This document shows positions 1-9,205 of a stretch of DNA of 64,000 bases, one piece after another; the first letter of the stretch is position 1, and each line of letters begins with the position of its first letter. Position numbers and translations under genes: made by a program. The stretch is from an uncultured Eubacterium sp. (GTDB taxonomy: Bacteria; Bacillota; Clostridia; Lachnospirales; Lachnospiraceae): NCBI GenBank assembly GCA_934316845.1, contig CAKRDZ010000010.1, forward strand, positions 1 through 64,000, written 5' to 3'. The notes beneath the pieces are model-generated. The model saw only the letters and a program-made list of their open reading frames with translations. It was not told where the DNA came from and did not search any database.

Positions 1-108
1 CAATCTTGTTGATTCTGAAAATCCAATAATTTATTTGAATTTTCAGGGTTGTTTCACTGTTCAGTTATCAAGGTTCTTCGCTGTCGCTTTGTTACGTCAG
101 CAAAATTT
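1..108 (-). other. Probable 5' leader of an rRNA operon (operon lies left of the window)
   Basis: This non-coding stretch lies immediately downstream, on the minus strand, of two tandem near-consensus promoters. It reads GAACCTTGATAACTGAACAG on the minus strand, which resembles rRNA leader or spacer sequence of Clostridia. No protein gene is credible here. No 16S sequence is visible inside the window, so the rRNA assignment is inference from the promoters, the leader motif and the gyrA-proximal position known for rrnO in Bacillus. Confidence 0.5.
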
Positions 109-137
109 ATTATATCAAATCTTTTTTGCTTTGTCAA
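109..137 (-). promoter_or_regulatory. rRNA-type promoter P2
   Basis: On the minus strand, TTGACA (132-137) and TATAAT (109-114) are separated by exactly 17 bp, a perfect sigma-A consensus. It repeats the architecture of P1 about 78 bp upstream, and both are followed by a GCTGACG segment. Perfect tandem promoters are typical of rRNA operons. Confidence 0.8.
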
Positions 138-186
138 CACTTTTTTTATTTTCTGATTTCGTGTCTTTACCGCGTCAGCAAGATAT

Positions 187-215
187 ATACTATCAGACTT
201 CAATGCTTTTGTCAA
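187..215 (-). promoter_or_regulatory. rRNA-type promoter P1
   Basis: On the minus strand, TTGACA (210-215) and TAGTAT (187-192) are separated by 17 bp. Together with P2 it forms a tandem pair reading out of the left edge of the window. Confidence 0.7.
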
Positions 216-281
216 CACTTTTTTTAAATTTTTTTGATTTTTTTTGCATATTTTCCAAAAGCACTGAAATATCGTCATTTT

Positions 282-812
282 CTAGTTGAATTTTTTCTCA
301 ATTCCTCTTGTTTTTTGTAATACAGCGGAGATAATATAAAAGGCAATTATATTTACCACCGATTTGATCAATAATCCCGGTGCCGATGCAAGTCCCGCGG
401 CAAACCCATTCATAATCATACCGGCTGCAACATATCCGGCAACCATAAACAACATTCCGGCAATTGCTCCAATAAATGTTCTTATAGAAAGAATCTCATA
501 GGTGCCGTCTTCTTTCCTTGCGATCGCTGCCATGATCAGCGCCATAAATCCTTTTATGATAAACGTCGGAAGAATCCACTGTGGAAATCCGGAAAGCAGA
601 TCCGACAACGCGGAACCGATTCCTCCAACGATAAATCCGTTCTTTCCTCCATAAAAAAGAGCAAATGTAAGAATGATACTATCCCCGATATGTGCATATC
701 CAAGAGGAATCGGAATTTTGGTAAACATTGTTACAATACATATAATTGCCATATATAAAGCAAATATACTTAATTGAAGTGTCTTTTTGCCTGTAATTGT
801 GTTTTGTTGCAT
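282..812 (-). CDS. ECF transporter substrate-binding (S) component
   Basis: A 176-aa hydrophobic protein with about five to six predicted membrane segments. It resembles the S (substrate-capturing) subunits of energy-coupling factor vitamin transporters, which work with a shared EcfA/A'/T module. Typical features are the N-terminal LSIFALYMAIICI helix, the G-x-AHIGDSI segment and glycine-rich helices (GGIGSALSDLLSG). I place the start at 812, because AAGGAG sits 5 bp upstream; a longer in-frame start at 842 has no ribosome site. No ecfA or ecfT gene is in the window, so it is probably a group II stand-alone S component. The substrate cannot be assigned from sequence. Confidence 0.75.
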   Translation of the reverse strand: MQQNTITGKKTLQLSIFALYMAIICIVTMFTKIPIPLGYAHIGDSIILTFALFYGGKNGFIVGGIGSALSDLLSGFPQWILPTFIIKGFMALIMAAIARKEDGTYEILSIRTFIGAIAGMLFMVAGYVAAGMIMNGFAAGLASAPGLLIKSVVNIIAFYIISAVLQKTRGIEKKFN

Positions 813-889
813 TTTTTCTCCTTCTTTCTGCTTCCCTGACAATTCATTGCTCTTCCTATCCGGGTGAACAATCGTTATCTGCCGCTTTG

Positions 890-927
890 ATAAAACAAAA
901 GGAACTACTACATATTGTAATAGTTCC
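890..927 (-). terminator. Intrinsic terminator after tRNA-Ser
   Basis: An inverted repeat (GGAACTA and TAGTTCC arms, 901-927) is followed on the minus strand by a U-rich tract (TTTTGTTTT). It lies just downstream of the tRNA gene and in front of the ECF S-component gene. Confidence 0.75.
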
Positions 928-933
928 TTATAA

Positions 934-1021
934 CGGAGAAGGAGGGATTTGAACCCTCGCGCCGCGCAAACGACCTATACCCTTAGCAGGGGCACCTCTT
1001 CAGCCACTTGAGTACTTCTCC
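934..1021 (-). tRNA. tRNA-Ser(GCU)
   Basis: An 88-nt class II tRNA with a long variable arm. The acceptor stem GGAGAAG pairs with CTTCTCC, the discriminator is G, the anticodon loop CTGCTAA contains GCT, and the T-loop is GTTCAAAT. CCA is not encoded. Confidence 0.93.
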
Positions 1022-1065
1022 AAAGTTCTGAAATTTGATAAATATTAAGTTTCAGTGCATTGACT

Positions 1066-1094
1066 ATTGTATCAGATTGTAAATCATTTGTCAA
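1066..1094 (-). promoter_or_regulatory. Promoter for tRNA-Ser
   Basis: TTGACA (1089-1094) and TACAAT (1066-1071) on the minus strand are spaced by 17 bp, about 45 bp upstream of the tRNA 5' end. Confidence 0.75.
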
Positions 1095-1102
1095 ACATTT
1101 TT

Positions 1103-1654
1103 TTATGCTTTTTGATACTCTTTTACAGCCGTCTCGTATAAATTGTTTCCTTCGCAGTCAATTACCGTGATTACAGGCAGATTTTTTACCTCCAGGCGGC
1201 GGATTGCTTCTGTACCGAGATCATCGTATGCGATTACTTCACTTTTGGTAATACATTTTGATAAAAGTGCTCCGGCTCCCCCAACGGCGGCAAAATATAC
1301 CGCTGTATTTCTTTTCATGGAAGCGATGACTTCTTCGCTGCGTTTTCCTTTTCCGATCATTCCTTTTAAACCACGGTCAAGCAGAGAAGGCGCATAACGA
1401 TCCATACGGCTGCTTGTCGTAGGGCCGGCAGAACCGATGACCTGTCCCTCGCGGTTTGGCGTAGGCCCCAGATAATAAATGATCTGATCCTGCATATCAA
1501 AAGGCAGATTTCCTCCTTTTTCCAGTGTCTCGATCATCCGCTTATGGGCAGCATCTCTCGCTGTATATACGGTTCCGGAAATATATACATAATCTCCTGC
1601 ATGAAGTTCTTTTACTTTTTCTTTTGTCAATGGTGTCTCCAAATGCTTTTCCAT
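1103..1654 (-). CDS. Fumarate hydratase, class I, beta subunit
   Basis: A 183-aa protein matching the beta (C-terminal) half of iron-sulfur class I fumarases and tartrate dehydratases, which interconvert fumarate and malate in the cytoplasm. Diagnostic stretches are GDYVYISGTVYTARDAAHKR, the SAGPTTSSRMD substrate-binding loop and the GKGKRSEE segment. It is not adjacent to its alpha partner (2814-3656); dus and a small DUF6472-like gene lie between them on the same strand, so all are probably cotranscribed from gyrA. A GGAG lies upstream of the start. Confidence 0.9.
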   Translation of the reverse strand: MEKHLETPLTKEKVKELHAGDYVYISGTVYTARDAAHKRMIETLEKGGNLPFDMQDQIIYYLGPTPNREGQVIGSAGPTTSSRMDRYAPSLLDRGLKGMIGKGKRSEEVIASMKRNTAVYFAAVGGAGALLSKCITKSEVIAYDDLGTEAIRRLEVKNLPVITVIDCEGNNLYETAVKEYQKA

Positions 1655-1680
1655 CTCTTCTTCATCTCCAATATTTGTAT

Positions 1681-2619
1681 TCAGATCTTGAGGTCATATT
1701 TTGAAAATAATTCGTTTACCGTGATCTCGTATTCTGATATTTTCTGCGCTTTCTTTATCTTTTTAGCGATTTTTTCATCTGCATCAAAGGATTGTATAAG
1801 GTAATGCCATAATTCCTTCATTTTGAACAAAACAGGGCGCTCTCCATGCAATTCTGACTGGTATCTTTCGCACAATTCCGTGACAAATTCTTTGATTTTT
1901 TCTTTTTCCGGCGGTTTTTCTTCTTTTATAGAAGCAATGACTGCCGGATTTTGTAAAATACCCCGTCCGAGCATAACACCCGGAAGATCCGGATATTGAC
2001 CGGTAAGATGTTGATAATCTTCTTTGCTGAATATATCGCCGTTGTAGCACAAAACATTAGCACTGTGATTTATGGCATACGAAAATGCCTGCATATCCGG
2101 TGTATTCTGGTAGAAATCCTCTCTTGTGCGCGGATGCACGATCAGTTCATAAACCGGAAACTGGTTAAATATGGAAAGAAGTGTTGGAAATTCTTCTGCA
2201 CTTTCATAACCGATCCGCGTTTTTATGGATATTTTCACATCGGTTTCTTCGTAAATTTCTTTTAAAAAGGATTCCAGCTTTTTCGGTTCTGTCAGAAAAC
2301 CGGAACCTTTCTTACGCGAAACTACAGTACCTGCCGGACATCCCAGATTTAGATTTACTTCGCTATAGCCAAATTGCTGTAGATATTCTACGGTCTGTAA
2401 AAACATTTCTGCCCGGTTTGTCATGATCTGTGGTACGAGATACAGACCGGCATTATTTTCCGGCAAAATATCTTTTTTCTCGCGTGTGCGGCATATTTTC
2501 TTTTGATTGGGCGAGATAAAAGGGGAAAAATATTTATCAATTCCACCAAAATATTTCGCATACGTTGTACGGTAAATATGCCCGGTGATTCCTTCCAGAG
2601 GCGCCATGTAGTATTTCAT
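1681..2619 (-). CDS. dus: tRNA-dihydrouridine synthase (Dus family)
   Basis: A 312-aa TIM-barrel flavoprotein that reduces uridine to dihydrouridine in tRNA D-loops. The N-terminal MAPLEGITGHIYRTTYAKYF is the family FMN-binding start, followed by LNLGCPAGTVVSRKKGSGFL with the catalytic cysteine, the SIKTRIGYES segment, LIVHPRTREDFY and the GVMLGRGILQNP phosphate-binding motif. The start overlaps the stop of the upstream DUF6472-like gene by one base (TGATG), indicating translational coupling. Which uridine position it modifies cannot be read from sequence. Confidence 0.93.
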   Translation of the reverse strand: MKYYMAPLEGITGHIYRTTYAKYFGGIDKYFSPFISPNQKKICRTREKKDILPENNAGLYLVPQIMTNRAEMFLQTVEYLQQFGYSEVNLNLGCPAGTVVSRKKGSGFLTEPKKLESFLKEIYEETDVKISIKTRIGYESAEEFPTLLSIFNQFPVYELIVHPRTREDFYQNTPDMQAFSYAINHSANVLCYNGDIFSKEDYQHLTGQYPDLPGVMLGRGILQNPAVIASIKEEKPPEKEKIKEFVTELCERYQSELHGERPVLFKMKELWHYLIQSFDADEKIAKKIKKAQKISEYEITVNELFSKYDLKI

Positions 2620-2792
2620 CAGTTCTGTTTTCTCACAATCTTATATTCATCGTCGTTCTGATAGTAGGGGCAGGAACGGTATGAGGTATTCATAAAACGG
2701 TACATTTCGTCCTCATCCAGATTTACCTGACATTCTCCGTAACCATCGTCATCGACGTAGTAAAGAGCACAAAATTCGCAGTTTGTCTCCAT
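2619..2792 (-). CDS. Small cysteine-containing protein (DUF6472-like)
   Basis: A 57-aa ORF beginning METNCEFCALYYVDDDG and ending KIVRKQN. It has a CxxC pair near the N-terminus and two further cysteines (ECQV, SCPYY), suggesting a small metal-binding fold, and it is very acidic in the middle (LDEDEM). It matches my recollection of the DUF6472 family of Lachnospiraceae; function unknown. The ribosome site AAGGAAGAG precedes the start, and the stop overlaps the dus start by one base. Conservation between fumarase alpha and dus suggests it is a real gene. Confidence 0.8.
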   Translation of the reverse strand: METNCEFCALYYVDDDGYGECQVNLDEDEMYRFMNTSYRSCPYYQNDDEYKIVRKQN

Positions 2793-2813
2793 ATTTCTCT
2801 TCCTTTCGGATAT

Positions 2814-3656
2814 TTATACCGTACGGCGGATATGACGGTTTACATGACAGCAGATGTTGATGGCAACCGGCATTCCGGCGATATGCGTCGGATAGGTTTC
2901 AATATTTACACCAAGTGCTGTCACCGTGCCTCCAAGTCCGGCCGGCCCAATGCCAAAATTGTTAATTTTTTCCAGCATTTCATCTTCGAGTTCTTTTACA
3001 TAAGGAATTTCAGAAGATGAGTTTAAGTCGCGGGTAAGTGCCTTTTTTGCAAGGATGGCGCACTTTTCAAAAGTTCCGCCGATACCTACTCCGACAACGA
3101 TCGGAGGACAGGCGTTGGGACCTGCGAGTTTTACTGTCTCTAAGATGGCATTGCGGATTCCATCGAGTCCGTCTGCCGGTTTGAGCATATAAAGACGGCT
3201 CATATTTTCGCTGCCAAATCCTTTTGGTGCAATCGTGATCTCTACCTGGTCACCCGGTACGATTTCATAATGAATGACACCCGGCGTATTGTCCTTTGTA
3301 TTGACACGGTCTACCGGATCTTTTACCACAGACTTGCGGAGATACCCTTCCCGGTATCCCTGACGGATTCCCTCGTTGATGGCATCTTCTATGTAAGCGC
3401 CTTCAAAATGAACCTCCTGTCCAACTTTCAAAAATACAACGGTCATACCGGTATCCTGACAAATTGGAATCCGGGTATCGGAAGCAATCTCCATATTTTC
3501 TTCCAGCTGGCCTAATATCTGCTTTCCAAGCGGAGATTCTTCCTTTTTTTCTGCTTCTTCGATGGCACATTTTACATCTTTTGACAGATGGATATTAACA
3601 TCCATACACATTTCTTTTACCTGCTGTGTAATTAATTCTGTATTAATTGTTCTCAT
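2814..3656 (-). CDS. Fumarate hydratase, class I, alpha subunit
   Basis: A 280-aa alpha (N-terminal) subunit of class I iron-sulfur fumarase. Key segments are PICQDTGMTVVFLKVG (first cluster cysteine), the KGFGSENMS motif, and GPNACPPIVVGVGIGGTFE, which carries the second cluster cysteine. The start at 3656 has GGGGAG 8 bp upstream; a longer frame back to 3746 only reads through the gyrA 3' end. The true gene still overlaps the last 14 bases of gyrA, so translation is probably coupled to gyrA. Its beta subunit is 1.2 kb downstream (1103-1654). Confidence 0.92.
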   Translation of the reverse strand: MRTINTELITQQVKEMCMDVNIHLSKDVKCAIEEAEKKEESPLGKQILGQLEENMEIASDTRIPICQDTGMTVVFLKVGQEVHFEGAYIEDAINEGIRQGYREGYLRKSVVKDPVDRVNTKDNTPGVIHYEIVPGDQVEITIAPKGFGSENMSRLYMLKPADGLDGIRNAILETVKLAGPNACPPIVVGVGIGGTFEKCAILAKKALTRDLNSSSEIPYVKELEDEMLEKINNFGIGPAGLGGTVTALGVNIETYPTHIAGMPVAINICCHVNRHIRRTV

Positions 3657-6168
3657 CTGCATTCTCCCCGGCATCTTCTTCTGCCTCTTCTTCCGGTTTT
3701 TCGTTTTCTTCTTTCCGCACTTTGGCAATGCTTGCGACGACGACATCCTGTGAAGGATCTAAATTCATCAGTTTTACACCGGAAGTAATTCTTCCAAGGA
3801 TGGAAATATCGGACACCTCAATACGGATGACAATACCTTCATTGGTGATCAGCATGATCTCCTGGTCGTCATGAACGGCTTTTGCACCTACGACATTTCC
3901 GGTCTTTTCAGTGATCTTATAACATTTCACACCTTTTCCGCCACGATGCTGTACCCCAAATTCTTCGATATTGGTACGTTTTCCTAAACCATATTCGGAT
4001 ACGAGAAGAAGCTGTTCTCCCTGCGTATCTAACTGCATTCCGACTACTTCATCGTCATAAGACAGGTTCATACCGCGTACACCCATAGAAGTTCGTCCCG
4101 TCGTACGTACGTCAGTCTCCTTAAACTTGATGCACTGTCCCTGTTTTGTCACAAGGATGATCTCCTTGTTGTCGTCTGTTACTTTTACTTCGATCAATTC
4201 ATCCTCTTCGCGAAGATTGATTGCCTGCAGTCCGGTCTTACGGATATTCATGTATTCCGAAAGGGAAGTTTTCTTAACCAGACCATTCTTTGTCGCCATA
4301 AAGAGATATTTATCCTCTTCGTATTCACGCAGCGCAATAACTGCCGTAATTTTTTCTTCCGGAAGCAGCTGTAATAAATTTACAATTGCTGTACCACGGC
4401 TTGTACGGCTTGATTCCGGTATCTCGTATGCTTTGATACGGTATACGCGGCCTTTGTTGGTAAAGAACATCAGGTAATGATGCGTCGTCGCCATAAAGAG
4501 ATCTTCGATATAGTCTTCTTCAATGGTCTGCATTCCCTTGATTCCTTTTCCTCCGCGGTGCTGGCTCTTAAAGTTATCACTCGTCATACGTTTGATATAA
4601 CCCATATGAGTCATTGCAATCACCGTATTTTCAACCGGGATCAGATCTTCCATGGAGATGTCAAATTCATCAAAACCGATGGATGTACGACGCTCATCTC
4701 CATATTTATTGGAAATTAATGTAATTTCTTCTTTAATGACTCCCAGAAGAAGTTTACGATCTGCCAAGATAGCACGGAACTCTTCAATCTTCTTCATGAG
4801 TTCTGCATATTCATTTTCCAGTTTTTCGCGTTCCAAACCGGTCAATGCACGCAGACGCATATCTACGATTGCCTGTGCCTGTACATCATCCAGTTCAAAA
4901 CGTTCGATCAATTTTTCTTTCGCTTCATTGGTTGTCTTCGAACCGCGGATAATACGGATCACTTCATCGATATTATCAAGTGCGATCAACAATCCTTTGA
5001 TGATATGTGCTCGTTCTTCTGCCTTGTTGAGGTCGTATTTAATACGACGTGTCACAACATCTTCCTGATGAGTCAGGTAGTGCTGAAGCATCTGGAGAAG
5101 ATTCATGACTTTCGGCTCTTTATCCACAAGCGCAAGCATATTAACACCAAACGTATCCTGCATCTGTGTATGCTTATACAATTGATTCAATACGACATTT
5201 GCATTGGCATCTTTGCGCAGCTCAATACAGATGCGCATTCCCTCACGGTTCGATTCATCGCGGAGATCTGTGATTCCGTCAATTCGTTTGTCTTTATGTA
5301 ATTCCGCAATTTTTTCTACTAATTTTGCCTTATTTACCATGTAGGGAAGTTCGGTTACAATGATCCGGCTTTTTCCATTTGCCATAGTTTCAATATTTGT
5401 CACGGCACGCACACGGATCTTTCCGCGGCCGGTACGATAGGCTTCTTCGATTCCACGGCGGCCTAAGATGGTAGCTCCCGTCGGAAAATCCGGTCCTTTG
5501 ATAATTTCCATGATTTCCTCAAGGCTTGTCTCACGATCTTCTTCGACGATATTATCAATAATTTTTACGACACCGCCAATAACTTCTTTCAGGTTATGCG
5601 GTGGGATGTTGGTCGCCATACCTACGGCGATACCGGAAGTACCATTGACTAAAAGGTTCGGAAAACGTGCCGGAAGCACTGCCGGCTCTTTTTCTGTCTC
5701 ATCAAAGTTCGGTACAAAATCAACGGTATTTTTATTGATATCAGCAAGCATTTCCATTGAAATCTTGCTGAGTCTTGCTTCGGTATAACGCATCGCAGCC
5801 GCGCCGTCACCATCGACAGAACCAAAGTTTCCATGTCCATCAACAAGCGGATAACGGGTGGACCATTCCTGCGCCATATTAACGAGCGCTCCGTAGATTG
5901 AACTGTCTCCATGAGGGTGGTATTTACCCATGGCATCACCGACGATACGCGCACATTTACGATGTGGCTTATCCGGTCCGTTGTTCAATTCGATCATTGC
6001 ATACAAGATTCGTCGCTGAACCGGTTTCAAACCGTCTCTTACATCAGGAAGCGCTCTGGATGCAATAACAGACATCGCGTAATTGATATAGGATGTCTCC
6101 ATCGTTTTCCTCAAATCCACTGGTTTTATGGCATCCAATGAATCTTTGTCAAAAATATTTTCATCCAT
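3643..6168 (-). CDS. gyrA: DNA gyrase subunit A
   Basis: An 841-aa breakage-reunion subunit of gyrase. The winged-helix/tower part includes the catalytic tyrosine Y128 (AAAMRYTEARL) and the quinolone-determining region HPHGDSSIYGALVNMAQ. The C-terminal beta-pinwheel has two QHRGGKG-type repeats; the GyrA-box consensus is QRRGGKG. The protein ends in an acidic tail rich in Glu and Asn. At the position equivalent to E. coli Asp87 it has Gly (G93). The start is 19 bases downstream of the gyrB stop, and the 3' end overlaps fumarase alpha. Confidence 0.97.
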   Translation of the reverse strand: MDENIFDKDSLDAIKPVDLRKTMETSYINYAMSVIASRALPDVRDGLKPVQRRILYAMIELNNGPDKPHRKCARIVGDAMGKYHPHGDSSIYGALVNMAQEWSTRYPLVDGHGNFGSVDGDGAAAMRYTEARLSKISMEMLADINKNTVDFVPNFDETEKEPAVLPARFPNLLVNGTSGIAVGMATNIPPHNLKEVIGGVVKIIDNIVEEDRETSLEEIMEIIKGPDFPTGATILGRRGIEEAYRTGRGKIRVRAVTNIETMANGKSRIIVTELPYMVNKAKLVEKIAELHKDKRIDGITDLRDESNREGMRICIELRKDANANVVLNQLYKHTQMQDTFGVNMLALVDKEPKVMNLLQMLQHYLTHQEDVVTRRIKYDLNKAEERAHIIKGLLIALDNIDEVIRIIRGSKTTNEAKEKLIERFELDDVQAQAIVDMRLRALTGLEREKLENEYAELMKKIEEFRAILADRKLLLGVIKEEITLISNKYGDERRTSIGFDEFDISMEDLIPVENTVIAMTHMGYIKRMTSDNFKSQHRGGKGIKGMQTIEEDYIEDLFMATTHHYLMFFTNKGRVYRIKAYEIPESSRTSRGTAIVNLLQLLPEEKITAVIALREYEEDKYLFMATKNGLVKKTSLSEYMNIRKTGLQAINLREEDELIEVKVTDDNKEIILVTKQGQCIKFKETDVRTTGRTSMGVRGMNLSYDDEVVGMQLDTQGEQLLLVSEYGLGKRTNIEEFGVQHRGGKGVKCYKITEKTGNVVGAKAVHDDQEIMLITNEGIVIRIEVSDISILGRITSGVKLMNLDPSQDVVVASIAKVRKEENEKPEEEAEEDAGENADENN

Positions 6169-6186
6169 AGTTTGTTACCTTCCTTT

Positions 6187-8118
6187 CTAAATATCAAGAT
6201 TATCGACAAACCTTGCATTTGCCTCTATAAATTCACGTCTTGGCTCTACTTTATCGCCCATCAGCGTTGTAAATGTCATATCAATTTCTGAAGATTCCTC
6301 TTCGTCCATATTTACCTTTAACAAAATACGTTTTGCCGGATCCATGGTCGTATCCCACAACTGCTCGGCATCCATCTCACCAAGTCCTTTGTAACGCTGG
6401 ATATTGATGCTGCCGTCTCTTCCAATTTTTTCCAGTTTAGCATTGAGTTCCTCATCGGAATACACATAATAGGATTTTTTGTTTTTCTCAACCTTGTACA
6501 ATGGCGGCTGCGCGAGATATACATATCCCTGTCGGATGAGATCCGGCATAAAACGATACAAAAATGTAAGCATCAACGTATCGATGTGTGCGCCGTCAAC
6601 GTCGGCATCGGTCATAATAACAATTTTGTGATAGCGGAGTTTGCTGATATCAAAATCATCTCCGATCCCACATCCAAATGCTGTGATCATTGCTTTGATC
6701 TCGGCATTTACCAATATTTTATCCAAACGTGCTTTTTCTACATTCAAAATCTTACCACGAAGTGGCAGAATCGCCTGTGTAGCACGGTCACGGGCTGTCT
6801 TTGCACTGCCACCCGCGGAATCTCCCTCTACGATATAAATCTCGCAGTTTTCCGGATTCTTGTCGCTGCAGTCTGCCAGTTTTCCCGGAAGAGAAGTACT
6901 GTCAAGCGCAGTCTTACGTCTTGTCAGATCTCTGGCATTTCTTGCTGCCTCTCTCGCACGCTGTGCCAAAAGCGCTTTTTCCACAATGATCTTAGCAACG
7001 GAAGGATTTAATTCAAGGAAAATGGTAAGCTGTTCACTTACTACACCGTCCACGGCTCCCCTTGCCTCGCTGTTTCCGAGTTTCTGCTTCGTCTGCCCCT
7101 CAAACTGAGGCTCCGGAATCTTGATACTGATGATTGCTGTCAAACCTTCACGGATATCATCACCACTCAGGTTCGCATCGTTGTCTTTTAACAATTTCTG
7201 GCTTCTTGCATATTCATTAAACGTTTTCGTCATCGCATTTTTGAAACCTGCAAGATGCGTACCGCCCTCCGGTGTCGTAATATTATTTACGAAACTAAAG
7301 CAGCTGTCATTATAAGAATCGTTGTGCTGGAACGCAACTTCGACATATACGTCGCCTTTTTGCCCCTCACAGTAAATGATATCTTCGTAAAGCGGTTCTT
7401 TGCCGCGATTGAGGTATTCCACATATTCTTTGATACCGCCCTCATAGTAAAATGCTTCGACAACCGGTTCTTCTTCGCGGTCATCGTGCAGGACGATCTT
7501 AATTCCTTTGGTCAGAAATGCCATTTCACGAAGACGGCTCTTTAACGTATTGTAGTCAAATACAGTCGTTTCTTTGAAAATTGTCTCATCCGGCAAAAAG
7601 GTTACTTTTGTACCACGCATATCGGTCGTTCCGGTCTTTTTCAAGTCATACATGGCCTTTCCGCGCTCATACCGCTGTTTGTAACTGAAACCGCCCTGGT
7701 AGATCTCTACTTCAAGCCAGTCGGACAGCGCATTTACGACAGAAGCACCTACACCGTGCAGACCGCCGGATACTTTGTATCCTCCACCGCCGAATTTTCC
7801 GCCGGCATGAAGCACGGTAAATACAACTTCTACCGCCGGTTTTCCTGCTTTATGGTTGATTCCTACCGGAATTCCTCGTCCATTGTCCAGTACGGTAATC
7901 GAATTATCGGCATTAATATGTACATCAATGACATCACAATAACCAGCCAAAGCCTCATCGATGGCATTGTCTACAATTTCATACACAAGGTGATGAAGAC
8001 CTCTCTCTGACGTGCTTCCAATATACATACCTGGTCTTTTCCGAACCGCTTCGAGTCCTTCCAAAATCTGTATCTGGTCAGCACCATATTCATTTTGTAC
8101 CTGATTTGGGTTATCCAT
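6187..8118 (-). CDS. gyrB: DNA gyrase subunit B
   Basis: A 643-aa ATPase subunit of gyrase. It has the GHKL ATPase domain (EIVDNAIDEALAGY, LDNGRGIPVG, GLHGVGASVVNALS), the transducer domain, and the TOPRIM domain with EGDSAGGSAK and MTDADVDGAHI metal-binding residues. The C-terminus has PLYKVEKNKKSYY and QRYKGLGEMDAEQLW. It lies 8 bases after recF and 19 before gyrA, the usual order at Firmicute origins. Confidence 0.97.
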   Translation of the reverse strand: MDNPNQVQNEYGADQIQILEGLEAVRKRPGMYIGSTSERGLHHLVYEIVDNAIDEALAGYCDVIDVHINADNSITVLDNGRGIPVGINHKAGKPAVEVVFTVLHAGGKFGGGGYKVSGGLHGVGASVVNALSDWLEVEIYQGGFSYKQRYERGKAMYDLKKTGTTDMRGTKVTFLPDETIFKETTVFDYNTLKSRLREMAFLTKGIKIVLHDDREEEPVVEAFYYEGGIKEYVEYLNRGKEPLYEDIIYCEGQKGDVYVEVAFQHNDSYNDSCFSFVNNITTPEGGTHLAGFKNAMTKTFNEYARSQKLLKDNDANLSGDDIREGLTAIISIKIPEPQFEGQTKQKLGNSEARGAVDGVVSEQLTIFLELNPSVAKIIVEKALLAQRAREAARNARDLTRRKTALDSTSLPGKLADCSDKNPENCEIYIVEGDSAGGSAKTARDRATQAILPLRGKILNVEKARLDKILVNAEIKAMITAFGCGIGDDFDISKLRYHKIVIMTDADVDGAHIDTLMLTFLYRFMPDLIRQGYVYLAQPPLYKVEKNKKSYYVYSDEELNAKLEKIGRDGSINIQRYKGLGEMDAEQLWDTTMDPAKRILLKVNMDEEESSEIDMTFTTLMGDKVEPRREFIEANARFVDNLDI

Positions 8119-8125
8119 TATTAAC

Positions 8126-9205
8126 TCACCTTTTTACCTTTCCTGATTCAATTTCAAACGTCTTTTGAATATTGATTCCATTTTTTACAAATTCTTCCAG
8201 TCCCGTGCAGGTAATTATCGTTTGAATACCTTTGATATGTTCTAAAAGATAATTTTGCCGGTTTCTATCTAATTCTGACAAAACGTCATCTAATAATAAA
8301 ATAGGTTTTTCACCTTTTTTTTCTTCTACAATTTTAATTTCTGTCAATTTCAGCGACAAAGCCGCCGTTCTCTTTTGCCCTCTTGACCCGTATTCACGGA
8401 AATCAATTCCTTCTGACAGGAAAGAAAGATCGTCGCGGTGCGGTCCGATATTGGTCGTTCCGGTAAACAGATCTTTTTGTTCACTCATTACGATCTGCGT
8501 CGCGAAATCTTCTTTCCGGACACTTGGCTCGTAACGGAGCGTGATTGTTTCTCTCTGTCCGGTCAGATTCTTATGAATCTCCTGAATATAGTCATTTAAT
8601 TTATCTATAAAGGATTTTCTTGCTGAAATAACATAATTTCCATATTTTACTAATTCGTTATTCCATATATCAAGTGTATCCAATAAATCTTTATTTAAAC
8701 CAATTTGTTTTAACAATTCATTACGCTGGCGCAAAACCTGCTTGTATTTTGTCAGATGAAACAGATACATCGGATCCAGCTGACAAAGTTCCATATCGAT
8801 AAAATGTCTTCTGGCATCCGGTCCGCGCTCAATGATCTCCAGATCCTCCGGCGAAAAAAATACCACATTGCATATACCGAGCAGATCTGCTGTCTTTTTG
8901 ATGGGAACGCCGTCGACCGCAATTCCTTTTGCTTTGTTTCGTTTCAGATGAATGTCCACCTTATGATGAATGCTGTCTTTTAACAGGTTCATCCGCAAAT
9001 GAGCCTCCGGCATATCAAATCGAATCATTTTTTTATCTTTACTTCCGCGGTGAGATCTTGATGTTGAGCAAAAGTAAATTGCTTCCAGTACATTTGTCTT
9101 GCCCTGGGCATTGTCGCCGTACAAGACATTCGTATTTTCATCAAATATAAAACATTCTCTCTCATAATTGCGGAAATTCAATAATTCCAAAGATTCAATT
9201 ATCAT
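8126..9205 (-). CDS. recF: DNA replication and repair protein RecF
   Basis: A 359-aa SMC-like ATPase that loads RecA at single-strand gaps. Walker A is YGDNAQGKTNVLEA near residue 30, the signature is EYGSRGQKRTAALSLKL, and Walker B is KPILLLDDVLSELD. The start overlaps the S4-domain gene stop by four bases (ATGA), giving translational coupling in the dnaA-dnaN-S4-recF-gyrB-gyrA order. Confidence 0.96.
   Translation of the reverse strand: MIIESLELLNFRNYERECFIFDENTNVLYGDNAQGKTNVLEAIYFCSTSRSHRGSKDKKMIRFDMPEAHLRMNLLKDSIHHKVDIHLKRNKAKGIAVDGVPIKKTADLLGICNVVFFSPEDLEIIERGPDARRHFIDMELCQLDPMYLFHLTKYKQVLRQRNELLKQIGLNKDLLDTLDIWNNELVKYGNYVISARKSFIDKLNDYIQEIHKNLTGQRETITLRYEPSVRKEDFATQIVMSEQKDLFTGTTNIGPHRDDLSFLSEGIDFREYGSRGQKRTAALSLKLTEIKIVEEKKGEKPILLLDDVLSELDRNRQNYLLEHIKGIQTIITCTGLEEFVKNGINIQKTFEIESGKVKR

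Noticed and set aside
54..278. 74-aa minus ORF in the tandem promoter region
   Set aside because: It spans two perfect promoters and a repeated segment; amino-acid composition is a product of the AT-rich repeats.
813..900. Possible vitamin riboswitch upstream of the ECF S component
   Set aside because: No recognisable THF, TPP, preQ1 or FMN consensus could be read in the short leader.
3657..3746. Extended start of fumarase alpha
   Set aside because: The extra 30 residues are an out-of-frame reading of the gyrA acidic tail; the ribosome site favours 3656.
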